Counted from the first letter of the stretch, positions 22,518-31,358 are shown. The stretch: 64,000 bases of DNA from Aurantibacter aestuarii (GCF_003008425.1 NZ_PXOQ01000009.1:69501-133500), one strand, 5' to 3'. Translations and numbers: made by a program. Notes: generated by a model not told the origin, from the letters alone.

Positions 22518-23870
22518 ATGGCTGACGAATTTGATTTATTAGAAACTAATTCTAATCAGAAATCTGAAAAAGTAGACGTCAATTGGGGAAAAGCAATTGA
22601 TACCATGAAATCTAAATTATCTCAGGAAGACGATCCAGAACGTCGCCAGAAAATTCTTAATGCGACATTAGATGATGTGGTTGGAATGGCAGAAAAGGAT
22701 AGAACAAGTCTTTTAGATGCTATAAAAGATTTAACCGATTATCAAGATGAGGTTGGTATTTTATTCGAACGTTTTTCATCTTTAAATGCAAACGAGCAAA
22801 AAGTTATAGACGATGCTCAAAAAGCTTTAGAACGTGCTAAAGTAGAGTTAGAAGATGCTCAAAATAAACCAGATACCTGGTGGAATAACCTTTGGGGACG
22901 CAAAAGTAAAATTGCCAAAGCAGAACAGGCGTTAAAAGACGCAGAAAAAGTACGTGCTGGAGCCGACAATAAAGCAAAAGCAATGTTTCAGGAACGTATT
23001 GAAACTGCAGATGTACAAACGTTATTAAGCGAATTATCTTTTAAATCGCAAGCAGCCGTAACACGTCTAAAAAATCGTGAAGTAGAAATTAAAGAAGTAG
23101 AAGATAAGCTGCAAGTGGCTATTTTTGAAGCTTCTAAAAATCATACTAAGGCTTTAGAAAAGAAAAAAGAAGTTGAAGCTAAATTAGAAGAGCAATACGC
23201 TTTACTAAAACAAGCACGTCAAGCGTTAGAAGATGTGGTAGATAAGCAAAGTACAGCATATTCTGAAGCTATTGCAAAAGTAACTACAGTAGAGCAAAAA
23301 GTAGAAGAGCTAGAAGGTCTTAAAAATGCCTACACCACTTTGGCAGCTTCTAAAGACAGTTTTGTACACAAACATAACTTAACAATCAAAGTGTTAACCT
23401 CTTTACGTTCTAATTTACAAACCCATAGAGCCAAATTAAAGAGTGATACCGAAGAACGTTTAAAATATTACGATGGTTACGTGGTAGCATTAAAAGCACG
23501 TACAGACCAGGAATTTGCGGCTATATTAGAGCATTTAGGAGTTAAAACCGATGAGCATATTGGTGAAACTTTAGCGTCTATGCATAGTGCAAGTGCAAGA
23601 GCAAGACAGGAAATGATGGATAATATTCCGGTTCATGAAAAAGTAATGCAAGGTGTGTATAGCAGTTATGCAGAAGCTTTACAAGAAATTAGAACCAAAG
23701 ATGTCGATATCCAGAAAAATTTTGCAGACCGTTATGGCATCGATATGAAAGAAATTTTTGAAGATTATTACAAAGCAGATGCCAATGCACCTGCTGGAGA
23801 TGATGCTTCGGGAGCAGGAAATGGAGCACCAGCACCTAAAAAAGATGCAGGAGACGATTTATTAAGTTAA
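22518..23870 (+). CDS. Long coiled-coil cytoplasmic protein, first gene of the AAA+ cluster
   Basis: 450 residues with no signal peptide or membrane span. Residues 75-300 are mostly heptad-rich coiled coil (KALERAKVELEDAQNKP, KKKEVEAKLEEQYALLKQAR). A short Trp-rich interruption (TWWNNLWGR, about 120) may be a contact site. Residues 300-420 look helical and globular (RLKYYDGYVVALKARTDQEF), and the last 30 are a Gly/Ala/Asp-rich linker ending DDLLS. The helical layout vaguely recalls TelA-type tellurite-resistance proteins, but I see no diagnostic motif. It is followed after 283 bases by six co-directional genes including an AAA+ ATPase, and I infer that they work together. Function unknown. 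Confidence 0.8.
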   Translation: MADEFDLLETNSNQKSEKVDVNWGKAIDTMKSKLSQEDDPERRQKILNATLDDVVGMAEKDRTSLLDAIKDLTDYQDEVGILFERFSSLNANEQKVIDDAQKALERAKVELEDAQNKPDTWWNNLWGRKSKIAKAEQALKDAEKVRAGADNKAKAMFQERIETADVQTLLSELSFKSQAAVTRLKNREVEIKEVEDKLQVAIFEASKNHTKALEKKKEVEAKLEEQYALLKQARQALEDVVDKQSTAYSEAIAKVTTVEQKVEELEGLKNAYTTLAASKDSFVHKHNLTIKVLTSLRSNLQTHRAKLKSDTEERLKYYDGYVVALKARTDQEFAAILEHLGVKTDEHIGETLASMHSASARARQEMMDNIPVHEKVMQGVYSSYAEALQEIRTKDVDIQKNFADRYGIDMKEIFEDYYKADANAPAGDDASGAGNGAPAPKKDAGDDLLS

Positions 23871-24153
23871 ATCATAGAATCAGTCATTTCGAGATTTTTC
23901 GACCTTAGGAGAAAATAGTATCGAGAAGTCAATAAGTAATTAAAATAATAATTAGGGCGTTACCTACTTTTGCTTTTAAGGCAAAAGTAGGTCAGGCTTT
24001 CACTACTCACTTTTTTTAAAGCTACAAAAAGCTTTAAAAAAGAGTTCAGACAAACCGTTCAATCCTTAACGCAATTATGATTTTATTAAGTACATTTTAA
24101 TAAATCTATATAAAGCTAAAAACTATTGTTTAATAAAAAATAAAAAGTAGTGA
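23871..24153. other. Intergenic interval holding two repeat-like elements
   Basis: The 283-base gap has no ORF of note. Bases 23880-23930 carry a TTTCGAGA...CGAGAAGTC sequence, an inverted-repeat type I recall as common between genes in Bacteroidota. Bases 23953-24074 form the cloverleaf-like element described separately. The last 80 bases are AT rich and may hold the promoter for 24154, although I found no exact TAnnTTTG box. Confidence 0.5.
23953..24074. repeat. About 120-bp structured element with cloverleaf-like pairing
   Basis: The ends GCGTTA (23957-23962) and TAACGC (24067-24072) pair. Inside are two perfect hairpins: CCTACTTTTGC/GCAAAAGTAGG (around 23963-23991) and CTTTTTTTAAAGCT/AGCTTTAAAAAAG (around 24010-24042). 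A GTTCAATCC stretch near the 3' side (24057-24065) resembles a tRNA T-loop. From memory, similar GGGCGTT...CCTAACGC blocks are scattered in Flavobacteriaceae genomes, which I cannot check here. It may be a dispersed repeat or a structured RNA. It separates the first gene of the AAA+ cluster from the rest. Confidence 0.6.
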
Positions 24154-24717
24154 ATGGAAGATTTTTTGAAAAAATTAAAATTGCTTAAAGAAATTTCAAT
24201 TTCATTAAATACTCAAAGAAGTGAATTTGTGCCTGCATTGAAAAAACATGTAGATTCTGCAAAAATTAACAATCCTTTTTCAAGATTAGAAGATATATTC
24301 ACTTCAAGTAAAAACAGTTATAAAGGTATTGTAACATCTAGAGATTTTGAAATTAAAAAAAGACTACGCTTTGGAGATAGTAAATTTTCCGGAGCAAAAA
24401 TAACTGGAACTTTTCAAGATTTTGGAGATACACTAATTATTAAAGCAAAGGTAAATGCATGGAATAATTTTATGTTTGTCTTTTATGGCTTCGTTATTAT
24501 ATTCTATTTTGTTTTCGGAATATTAATGGTTCCAGAAATTATAAATTCTGGAGAAGATTTTTTTAGCGTAATTATAATTCCTTTTTTATTTATTCACGCA
24601 TTTTTTATGTTAGGAATGCCTTACTTTTTTATGAGAAGAAGTGTTTTACGAACGTTAAGAGAATTTGAAAAAGAAATTCATTTCATTCAGAGTAAAGAGG
24701 TTAATAATAAATTATGA
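24154..24717 (+). CDS. Membrane protein with two spans, AAA+ cluster gene 2
   Basis: 187 residues. A soluble N-terminal region of about 100 residues contains a beta-rich part (RLRFGDSKFSGAKITGTFQD). Two hydrophobic helices follow (about 109-131 FVFYGFVIIFYFVFGILMV and 140-162 IIIPFLFIHAFFMLGMPYFF) and then a basic C-terminus. I do not recognise the family. Its stop overlaps the next start (ATGA at 24714-24717), which implies coupled translation with 24714. It is more AT rich than its neighbours and comes straight after a repeat element, so it may have been inserted into an older cluster. Confidence 0.75.
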   Translation: MEDFLKKLKLLKEISISLNTQRSEFVPALKKHVDSAKINNPFSRLEDIFTSSKNSYKGIVTSRDFEIKKRLRFGDSKFSGAKITGTFQDFGDTLIIKAKVNAWNNFMFVFYGFVIIFYFVFGILMVPEIINSGEDFFSVIIIPFLFIHAFFMLGMPYFFMRRSVLRTLREFEKEIHFIQSKEVNNKL

Positions 24718-25754
24718 TTGTAACTCCATTAGATTCAGCAGTTTTAGACAGTAAAGAGCAGTATGTTTTTTATCATAAAAAAGTCGACTTTGCTCTTAAA
24801 GAACTTATTGTATCTGTGCAAAGACATAAATTGTGTACGCAACAAGAAGTGGTGTTTTTTAAGCAGTATTGCGATTTGTTACTGTATTCTATAGAAGCCA
24901 TGCGTATTAAGTATATGTATGATGATGAAGATAATATGAAAGTAGACTTAACCGAATCGGGTTTTCCTAATTATTTAGAGTTTCGCTACTTATATAATGA
25001 CTTATCTTTAAGAGATAATTACTTACATAAATTAAAAGATATTAGCCAGATACAAGACGAGTTTTTAGATATTTTACTTAAAAAGAAAGTTCCCATAAAG
25101 CGCGATCAATTATTTCAAGCGTCATCCATAGTTTATTATACATCAGTAAAACAGGAATATATTTTTAATCGCTTTGTACAAGGTAAACTGGTAGAAAGTG
25201 AAGATCAAGCTAAAGGACAATATTTAGTAAGCTGGAGTTTTTTCGATGTTTCTCAAAATCGACCTTTTGTGTGTTATATGTACTTCAATTACGATGGTAA
25301 GGATGTACAAAAAGACAAGCAAAACTTATACGACGCCTTAAATGCAGTTGCAGACAGAGAAATGAATTTAGATACTATGGCTTATGGTGTAGATAAACGT
25401 ATAAAAGATATTCATCCTACTTATATTAAGCGTATCGATTTAGGACCATTTCACAATGTATTTGCGAAAGATGAAAATGAAATGACGCATGCTATACTAG
25501 AAAGTATTGCTAAAAAAGAAATTCCGTTAGAATCTTACGCTTTAAGTTTAAAAATAGACGAAGTCAAAACCGGAAGTACCTTTTCAGAAGGTAGTTATTT
25601 TAACAAACAAACGCTTCAAAAATGGAATGATGTAGAAAGTTCTAAATATGTTTTTGCACCACATAGAATCATCCAATTATTATACAACAAAACTCCACAA
25701 TTAATGAATAAACTGGCAGAAATGCCTTTTGAGATAGCAAGTCTTAAGAATTAA
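24714..25754 (+). CDS. Soluble protein of unknown function, AAA+ cluster gene 3
   Basis: 346 residues without signal peptide or membrane span. The N-terminal half is helical (VDFALKELIVSVQRHKLCTQ and so on). The middle has a beta segment (YLVSWSFFDVSQNRPFVCYM), and the C-terminal third includes LDTMAYGVDKRIKDIHPTYI. No catalytic motif or known domain stands out. It overlaps the previous gene by four bases and precedes the AAA+ ATPase by 45 bases. By position it may be an adaptor or a regulator of the ATPase, which is inference only. Confidence 0.75.
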   Translation: MIVTPLDSAVLDSKEQYVFYHKKVDFALKELIVSVQRHKLCTQQEVVFFKQYCDLLLYSIEAMRIKYMYDDEDNMKVDLTESGFPNYLEFRYLYNDLSLRDNYLHKLKDISQIQDEFLDILLKKKVPIKRDQLFQASSIVYYTSVKQEYIFNRFVQGKLVESEDQAKGQYLVSWSFFDVSQNRPFVCYMYFNYDGKDVQKDKQNLYDALNAVADREMNLDTMAYGVDKRIKDIHPTYIKRIDLGPFHNVFAKDENEMTHAILESIAKKEIPLESYALSLKIDEVKTGSTFSEGSYFNKQTLQKWNDVESSKYVFAPHRIIQLLYNKTPQLMNKLAEMPFEIASLKN

Positions 25755-25799
25755 GTATTAAGTTTTCTATATCAATAAAATTTCAACTTATAAAAAAAT

Positions 25800-27755
25800 A
25801 TGCAGCACAACTCAACCTTTCCAATAAAACAAAACGAATTAGACACACTTCGTGACGAAGCTTCATCTTACTTAAAAAGTGTACAATGGGAGCAAAGTTC
25901 TCGAGCAAAACATAAAGATAAAGACGCTAAAGACACTTCAATTTTATTGTATTTGTCTAAAGCCAATAATGGCGGTAGTGCAGAAACGACTTCGGTTTCT
26001 AAAACCATACTTGCTTTAAAAAAACGGCTATTACCAGACTCTGTTGCAATTCCTTTATTTTTAAATCAGACACTTTACGCAGTTCAAGAAGGGTTAACTT
26101 TAGGGACATGGATAAAAGATTCATATTATGATGCTTCAGGTTTATCGAGCTTGATTCAAAATAAATCGGCTTTAGATACCAACGGAAAGCGAGAGTACGA
26201 AAGTAAAATGCATACAGGTACTGCTTTTATGTTATTTGCAATGTCGTATTATATTTTACATCAGTTAAAACCTTTTGCGTCGGATGATTTATCGGTAATG
26301 AAACAAAAATTTGCAGGCATACCAGAAGTCTCATTTTTATCGCCTTTAAAAGGATTTTCATGCGCTATGTTTTATTTCGATAAATATCTATCTCATCCAG
26401 AATTAATCAAAAGCGATAAAGATGTTATAGATTTTACGGTGGTGTATTTTGAAGCTTTAATAGCTGAAATTCAACTAAGAAAAAGCACTTTAGAATATAC
26501 CGCAACTATTGAAGATAGAACGTATAAACTAGAAAATTCCGATTTTTCAATCTCGGGATGGAACAATGTGTTTTCGGGTACTGCAAAAAGTGTAGAATTT
26601 AATAAAATTAAGTTTGAACAAATTGTAGGAAACCGCGATGCTAAACACTTTGCAAGACGTTTAACTGAACGTATGTTAAGTTACGATTTTGAAGCAAAGA
26701 AAAACCCGTTTCAGGAATTAGGCGGATTTATGCCTGTGTTTATGGGATACGGAATTCCAGGAACAGGAAAAAGTATGCTTATAGCTGCTATTGCTACTAA
26801 ATTGAAAGAGCATAGTGATGCTTTAGATATTCCATTTTTGTTTCATCCAATGCCAGACACTTTAATTAGTACGTTTCAAGGTGGTTCTGCCGAGAAAATG
26901 GTGGAGTGGATGAAGCCTATGCAAGACCCCACCAAACTTATTTTTGCACCTATTGATGATGCCGAAAATAATTTACAAGAGCGAACAGCGCAAGGTGTAT
27001 CGGCTGGTGTTAAAGAGGTTATTGGAGTCTTTTTACGTTATACCGAAGGTGCTTATGCGGTAAATTACGGAAATAGTTCTATAGGATTATTTACAAATTT
27101 ACCGGAAATGCTGGATAAAGCTGTTATTTCTCGTGTGCAAGGTCGTTTTAAAATTGATGGCGCAAGAACGGAACACGATTTCTTAGACCAAGATCATTTA
27201 TGGTGGCGCAAATTAGATCAAACTATGCCCGATTTTGTAAACATGCAATCGCCAGACAATTACACGTTTTTACAAGACCAAGGTTTAGCTAAAAACATGG
27301 GCGATATTTTAAGTAGCGTAGAAAAACCTACAGAAGCTCGTGTATTAGAAGCGTATGCAAAAGCCGAAAGTTTGCATAAAACCAATTCGCATTTGTTTTA
27401 TGCTGCGTTATATAAAGAAATTCAGGCTATTTTTCCATTCTTTTCATCAAGAGATGTTAGAAACATTCAAAGTGCGGTGTCGTTGCGTTTAACCGATTTT
27501 GATTTAGAAGAAGATTGGTTTGAAAATCCAGAAATTTATTTCAAACAAAATTACGAGACCAAGTTTAATATGCTTCAAGAAGTTATGAAGGCTAATATGA
27601 AAGGCTTAAACTTTTCGGATATTAGACGTCAAGAAGTGGTACGTTATTTAGATAATGTTGCTACTATAGCAGATACCGATTTCAAACGTAAAGTAGACGC
27701 TAGAATTAATCAATTACAAATTGAAACCAAAGCCAGAGAGCAGTTTGGGAAGTAA
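25800..27755 (+). CDS. AAA+ ATPase with variant Walker B, AAA+ cluster gene 4
   Basis: 651 residues. A non-catalytic N-terminal region of about 300 residues is followed by one AAA module. Walker A is GYGIPGTGKSM (about 317-327). Walker B is LIFAPIDDAENN, where the usual hhhDE is IDD, so the catalytic Glu is replaced by Asp. Sensor 1 and the arginine finger are visible in SSIGLFTNLPEMLDKAVISR followed by VQGRF, matching the TNxPxxLDxAxxxRxxxRF pattern of classical AAA proteins. There are no membrane spans, protease or nuclease domains. It probably remodels a protein partner encoded in the same cluster. The aromatic GGSAEKMVEWM after the P-loop may be the pore loop. Confidence 0.88.
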   Translation: MQHNSTFPIKQNELDTLRDEASSYLKSVQWEQSSRAKHKDKDAKDTSILLYLSKANNGGSAETTSVSKTILALKKRLLPDSVAIPLFLNQTLYAVQEGLTLGTWIKDSYYDASGLSSLIQNKSALDTNGKREYESKMHTGTAFMLFAMSYYILHQLKPFASDDLSVMKQKFAGIPEVSFLSPLKGFSCAMFYFDKYLSHPELIKSDKDVIDFTVVYFEALIAEIQLRKSTLEYTATIEDRTYKLENSDFSISGWNNVFSGTAKSVEFNKIKFEQIVGNRDAKHFARRLTERMLSYDFEAKKNPFQELGGFMPVFMGYGIPGTGKSMLIAAIATKLKEHSDALDIPFLFHPMPDTLISTFQGGSAEKMVEWMKPMQDPTKLIFAPIDDAENNLQERTAQGVSAGVKEVIGVFLRYTEGAYAVNYGNSSIGLFTNLPEMLDKAVISRVQGRFKIDGARTEHDFLDQDHLWWRKLDQTMPDFVNMQSPDNYTFLQDQGLAKNMGDILSSVEKPTEARVLEAYAKAESLHKTNSHLFYAALYKEIQAIFPFFSSRDVRNIQSAVSLRLTDFDLEEDWFENPEIYFKQNYETKFNMLQEVMKANMKGLNFSDIRRQEVVRYLDNVATIADTDFKRKVDARINQLQIETKAREQFGK

Positions 27756-27776
27756 TACTTAGGATACTATTGTTTT

Positions 27777-29015
27777 ATGCAAAAACTTAAAGACGCCAAT
27801 TTATATAATAATGAGCTCATTCCTATTAGTGGGAAATTAGTTGAGCGCTATAATGAGTGCTTAATAAAACTTGGCTTCACACCAACTAAACTTACCAGTT
27901 TCCATATTGATGGTATGGGCTGGAGCCCTGAGATTGCTATAGAAAAAGATAATAGTGCGTACCTAAATAATGGAGAAGCCAACTTACATGGTATATTAAT
28001 TTCACCTTTACAACATCGTAAACCTGTTTTTGAGCCATTTCATACCTTCGATAGAGATATGATGCAAGACGTATTTAGAATTCATGGCGATAAAATAAAA
28101 GATATTACTAGAGATTGTGCTATTTGTATCGATTTTGACCAATTTATAGATGCTTTTTATGAGCCTTTAGATGTTTTAAAATACAAAACAGTAGATATTA
28201 GTTTTCATTTAATAAACGATTTAGAAAACAAACAAAAAGAGCAACGCCGGTTAATTGAAACATTTAAAGAAGGACATCATTTTATAGATGAAAAACTACA
28301 TGCTAAATTATTAGAATCTGCTAACACCTATGGAGATTTAAGAGATAGAGATTTAAGTTTACATAGTCTCACTTTTACAACGGAATCGTTTTTTACTAAA
28401 GCATTTGGCGGCGTTTATGTACTTCGAGATTTTATAACACCTATTATAGTTTTTAAAGATCTTAACTGGTATAAAGAAGCTATAAAAGATACATTACATG
28501 ATGTGTTGATTTTTCATATGCAGCAACCAGAATTAATAGAAAAGTTAACAGACCATACCATTATTTCTTGCGATTTAGAAAAAGTAACTCAAGACGAGCG
28601 TTACGACCGTATTAAAAAGTTTGAACTAATTTCAGCTATAAAAGAAGCTTCACATGCTAAAAAAGATATTTTAAACGATCCTTTATTGTTTAAAAGCTAC
28701 TTAAATAAACTGGATATAGAATCTCGAAAACATGTCATGTCTGTAGAACTATATCTGGAAAAAATAGAAATCAGTAATCAATATAAAATTGCCGATTTAA
28801 TTAAAGACGACCTATATTTTGCCCTGCACGAACCACATTCATCTTTAACAGTAAACCAAAAAGATTTGATTTGGAAATTACTTACAGATATTTCACCTAA
28901 AGATGTTTTGCACTTGTATTGGTACGATAAAGCTCAATTTTACAAAACCTATGCGACTTGGGATGACGGTTTTAAAGATTGGGTCATAGAAATAATTAGT
29001 AACAAAATTGCGTAA
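27777..29015 (+). CDS. Soluble protein of unknown function, AAA+ cluster gene 5
   Basis: 412 residues, no signal peptide or membrane helix. It contains an N-terminal domain (IDGMGWSPEIAIEKDNSAYL, HGILISPLQHRKPVFEPFHT) and a helical C-terminal half (IKKFELISAIKEASHAKKDI). I do not recognise the domain; a DUF assignment may exist. It starts 22 bases after the ATPase gene, so it is surely in the same transcript. The length and mixed alpha/beta content suggest a full enzyme or a scaffold, but no catalytic signature is visible. Confidence 0.78.
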   Translation: MQKLKDANLYNNELIPISGKLVERYNECLIKLGFTPTKLTSFHIDGMGWSPEIAIEKDNSAYLNNGEANLHGILISPLQHRKPVFEPFHTFDRDMMQDVFRIHGDKIKDITRDCAICIDFDQFIDAFYEPLDVLKYKTVDISFHLINDLENKQKEQRRLIETFKEGHHFIDEKLHAKLLESANTYGDLRDRDLSLHSLTFTTESFFTKAFGGVYVLRDFITPIIVFKDLNWYKEAIKDTLHDVLIFHMQQPELIEKLTDHTIISCDLEKVTQDERYDRIKKFELISAIKEASHAKKDILNDPLLFKSYLNKLDIESRKHVMSVELYLEKIEISNQYKIADLIKDDLYFALHEPHSSLTVNQKDLIWKLLTDISPKDVLHLYWYDKAQFYKTYATWDDGFKDWVIEIISNKIA

Positions 29016-29043
29016 CTTTAGACGTATATAACAAATAAAAACG

Positions 29044-29568
29044 ATGACTTTAGAATTAATCATATTTATAGCAGCTATTCTTTTCGGAATCTTACTGTAC
29101 TGGAGAGAATCTAAAAGCAATAAAATATATCGCACTTTAAATAAAATAATGTACTCTAAAGAGTTACAAATGTCCCCACATAGTACAAAAGGGTTTATTT
29201 ATGAGCAGAATTTTTTAATGCGACTGGTTTATATTTCATTATTATTTATTGTAGCCATATTAATTTCAAAATTATTTTTACCAATAGAAATTGCTACAAT
29301 CCAGCTATTTGTGTCTTCAATTGTGGGAACTTTAATTGGAACGTATCTCGCCGGATTTATTTTAAAATCTTCTAAAGTCATTGAAGCTCAAAGTGAAACC
29401 TTAGAAGATGTTGTGCAAAATACTTTAAATAAAGGGAAAGATGTTTTTGAAGATTTAAAGAACAAAGACAATAAAGCTATAGAAGTTGCTAAAGAAGAAA
29501 TAAAAGAAGAACCAGAAGTAGAGAAAAAGTCTGCCAGAGAACGTTTAAAGGATAAAGGATTAATGTAA
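29044..29568 (+). CDS. Membrane protein with a charged C-terminal tail, AAA+ cluster gene 6
   Basis: 174 residues. A helix at 3-20 (LELIIFIAAILFGILLYW), two more at about 61-80 and 86-108 (VYISLLFIVAILISKLF, LFVSSIVGTLIGTYLAGFIL), then a Glu/Lys-rich coiled tail (115-174). The tail would be cytosolic and could bind the coiled-coil protein encoded at 22518. There is no known family motif. It lies 28 bases after the preceding gene. Confidence 0.75.
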   Translation: MTLELIIFIAAILFGILLYWRESKSNKIYRTLNKIMYSKELQMSPHSTKGFIYEQNFLMRLVYISLLFIVAILISKLFLPIEIATIQLFVSSIVGTLIGTYLAGFILKSSKVIEAQSETLEDVVQNTLNKGKDVFEDLKNKDNKAIEVAKEEIKEEPEVEKKSARERLKDKGLM

Positions 29569-29606
29569 ATCTAAATTTATATTGTTATTTATTTAATTAA
29601 ATTTCT

Positions 29607-29634
29607 AAAGCTAATAGCAAACGGCTAAAAGCTA
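29607..29634. repeat. Four 7-bp tandem repeats, nnnGC(T/A)A
   Basis: Units read AAAGCTA, ATAGCAA, ACGGCTA, AAAGCTA in the 79-base gap between cluster genes 6 and 7. The 7-bp period equals that of the CAGT-type arrays at 20825 and 56515, although the core differs. Confidence 0.55.
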
Positions 29635-29647
29635 AAATCACAAAACC

Positions 29648-31342
29648 ATGATAAAAAACTATTGGAATAAAGGAGGCAAACAAAAAGGAATAACTATTCT
29701 TGTGACTATTGTTATTATTGCCTTATTGTTTTTTTTAAGAGACGACTATCAGCCAGCCTTACTGTTTTTTAGAAAATTTATTTTCATCATTTTATTAAGC
29801 GGTCTTATTTTGTTTTTTGGTTTAAGATGGTTCCGGAAATCGGCTTCAATATTAAGACGAGTGGTTATACTTATTAGCTTAATTATCTTTTTTGGACTGC
29901 TTTATATTTTAGGTTGGCAGGTTAAATTGTATGACTACATGAAAACTTATAATGTGTTTAACGATTTAAATAAAGTTGAAATAAATGAATTGCCGCTAAC
30001 TCAAAATGAACGTATTCAACCCTTAAGAAATATTTTCTCTATGGCTAATGAAAGTGTAGGAGAAACCAAAGATGTGTCTTTACCACATTTGGTGCGAATA
30101 GATACCACAAACCAGTGGACTATGGCTATCCAGCCATCTGAAAAATATGTGATGCAGCGCTTAAATGATAATACCGAGGAAGTTTTTGCCGTATCCAGTA
30201 CCACGCCATTTCCTCGTTTTTCAAGTGAAAATAGAATTCCTGTTACATTTTCTATTGGAGAATCTTTAAAATGGAGCCGAAACACTTATAATGCGGTTGT
30301 ACAACGTTTTAATTTGTGGCAACTCTTTAATTACGAGCCAAGCGATACCTATTACATGAAAAACGATAAAGGCGCCTGGGTACAAGTCGTAAGTTTAATT
30401 AAATGGAAAGGATTTTTCTTTCCATATCCAAGTTTTGGTGGTGTTATGGTTATAGATAATGGGGAACATGATTTTAACGATTATTTGGAACGTGTTACTA
30501 TTGGAAAAGGAACATACATTTCTCCTGAAGAAATGAAGAATCATCCTTATTTAACGCGACAAAATACCTTGTCTGAAAAAGTATCTCAATTACAAGCCGA
30601 ATCTCTTAAATTTTTAGGAGGCTTTAGCGACCCTTTGCCATGGAATATGGAAACCGCAGTAAAAATTCCAAATTTACCAGACGACCAGAATCAGCAACCC
30701 TTTGTAACCGATTTTAATTTTGAAGATACTAAAATTGATGCCTATTCAGGGTTATATCATTGGTTTGGGTTAGAACCGGTAGGAGATGAGCGCACCAGTT
30801 TAACCTTTAGTGTGTTTATTCCAGCAGACGGAACCGATAAGTTATATTATTACGATCATGCGTCTAAAAAACAAGGTTATGCAGGCGTTTCGGCAATGCC
30901 TTTAAAAGTGATTGAATCCAGAAAAGAGTATGATTGGTCGGTAAATAAACCCGTAGAGTTTAGACCTTACATTAAAAATTTAGCAGGTAGAAAGCGTTTA
31001 TTTTTCTTAGGAACCATTTCTTCTGTGCGCGATGGAAGTTCAAAATTTGATGGCTCTGCAACACCAGATTTAACGTTAATAGATAGCGAATACAGAGATG
31101 TGGTGTGGATTGATGCAAAACACCCGAGTAAATGGGAAAAGACGGTTTATGACCAGTTAAATGAAGCTTGGCGTGCAAGTGAAGGCATTGGAGAATACTT
31201 TAATGAAGAAGAAAAGTTATTAGAAAAAGCGGAAACCATTTTAGATTCTGTAAGACGTATTCCTGCTGTAAATTCTAATAATGAAGAGATTTTAAGGCTT
31301 CAGAAGAAAATTGACTCTATAAAAATATTAGAAAGCAAATAA
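29648..31342 (+). CDS. Large membrane-anchored protein of unknown function, AAA+ cluster gene 7
   Basis: 564 residues. Three N-terminal hydrophobic helices (about 14-31, 38-57 and 70-90) are followed by about 470 residues of extracytoplasmic-looking sequence with mixed beta content (KYVMQRLNDNTEEVFAVSS, TYYMKNDKGAWVQVVSLIKW, FFPYPSFGGVMVIDNGE) and a charged, helical C-terminus. I do not recognise the domain. As the only protein in the cluster with a large soluble part beyond membrane helices, it may be the outward-facing component. A terminator follows at 31359. Confidence 0.78.
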   Translation: MIKNYWNKGGKQKGITILVTIVIIALLFFLRDDYQPALLFFRKFIFIILLSGLILFFGLRWFRKSASILRRVVILISLIIFFGLLYILGWQVKLYDYMKTYNVFNDLNKVEINELPLTQNERIQPLRNIFSMANESVGETKDVSLPHLVRIDTTNQWTMAIQPSEKYVMQRLNDNTEEVFAVSSTTPFPRFSSENRIPVTFSIGESLKWSRNTYNAVVQRFNLWQLFNYEPSDTYYMKNDKGAWVQVVSLIKWKGFFFPYPSFGGVMVIDNGEHDFNDYLERVTIGKGTYISPEEMKNHPYLTRQNTLSEKVSQLQAESLKFLGGFSDPLPWNMETAVKIPNLPDDQNQQPFVTDFNFEDTKIDAYSGLYHWFGLEPVGDERTSLTFSVFIPADGTDKLYYYDHASKKQGYAGVSAMPLKVIESRKEYDWSVNKPVEFRPYIKNLAGRKRLFFLGTISSVRDGSSKFDGSATPDLTLIDSEYRDVVWIDAKHPSKWEKTVYDQLNEAWRASEGIGEYFNEEEKLLEKAETILDSVRRIPAVNSNNEEILRLQKKIDSIKILESK

Positions 31343-31358
31343 AAAGATAAAGCGGATA

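Noticed and set aside
22518-23870. TelA-type tellurite resistance protein
   Set aside because: Only the general helical layout is similar; no diagnostic motif or typical partner gene is seen.
23953-24074. Cloverleaf-like element as a genuine tRNA
   Set aside because: Arm lengths (11 and 13 bp hairpins) and the absence of a 7-bp acceptor stem and anticodon loop do not fit a tRNA; kept as a repeat or structured element.
22518-31342. Phage-defence or secretion system
   Set aside because: There is no effector nuclease, protease, toxin or secretion-apparatus signature; naming it as such would be guesswork.
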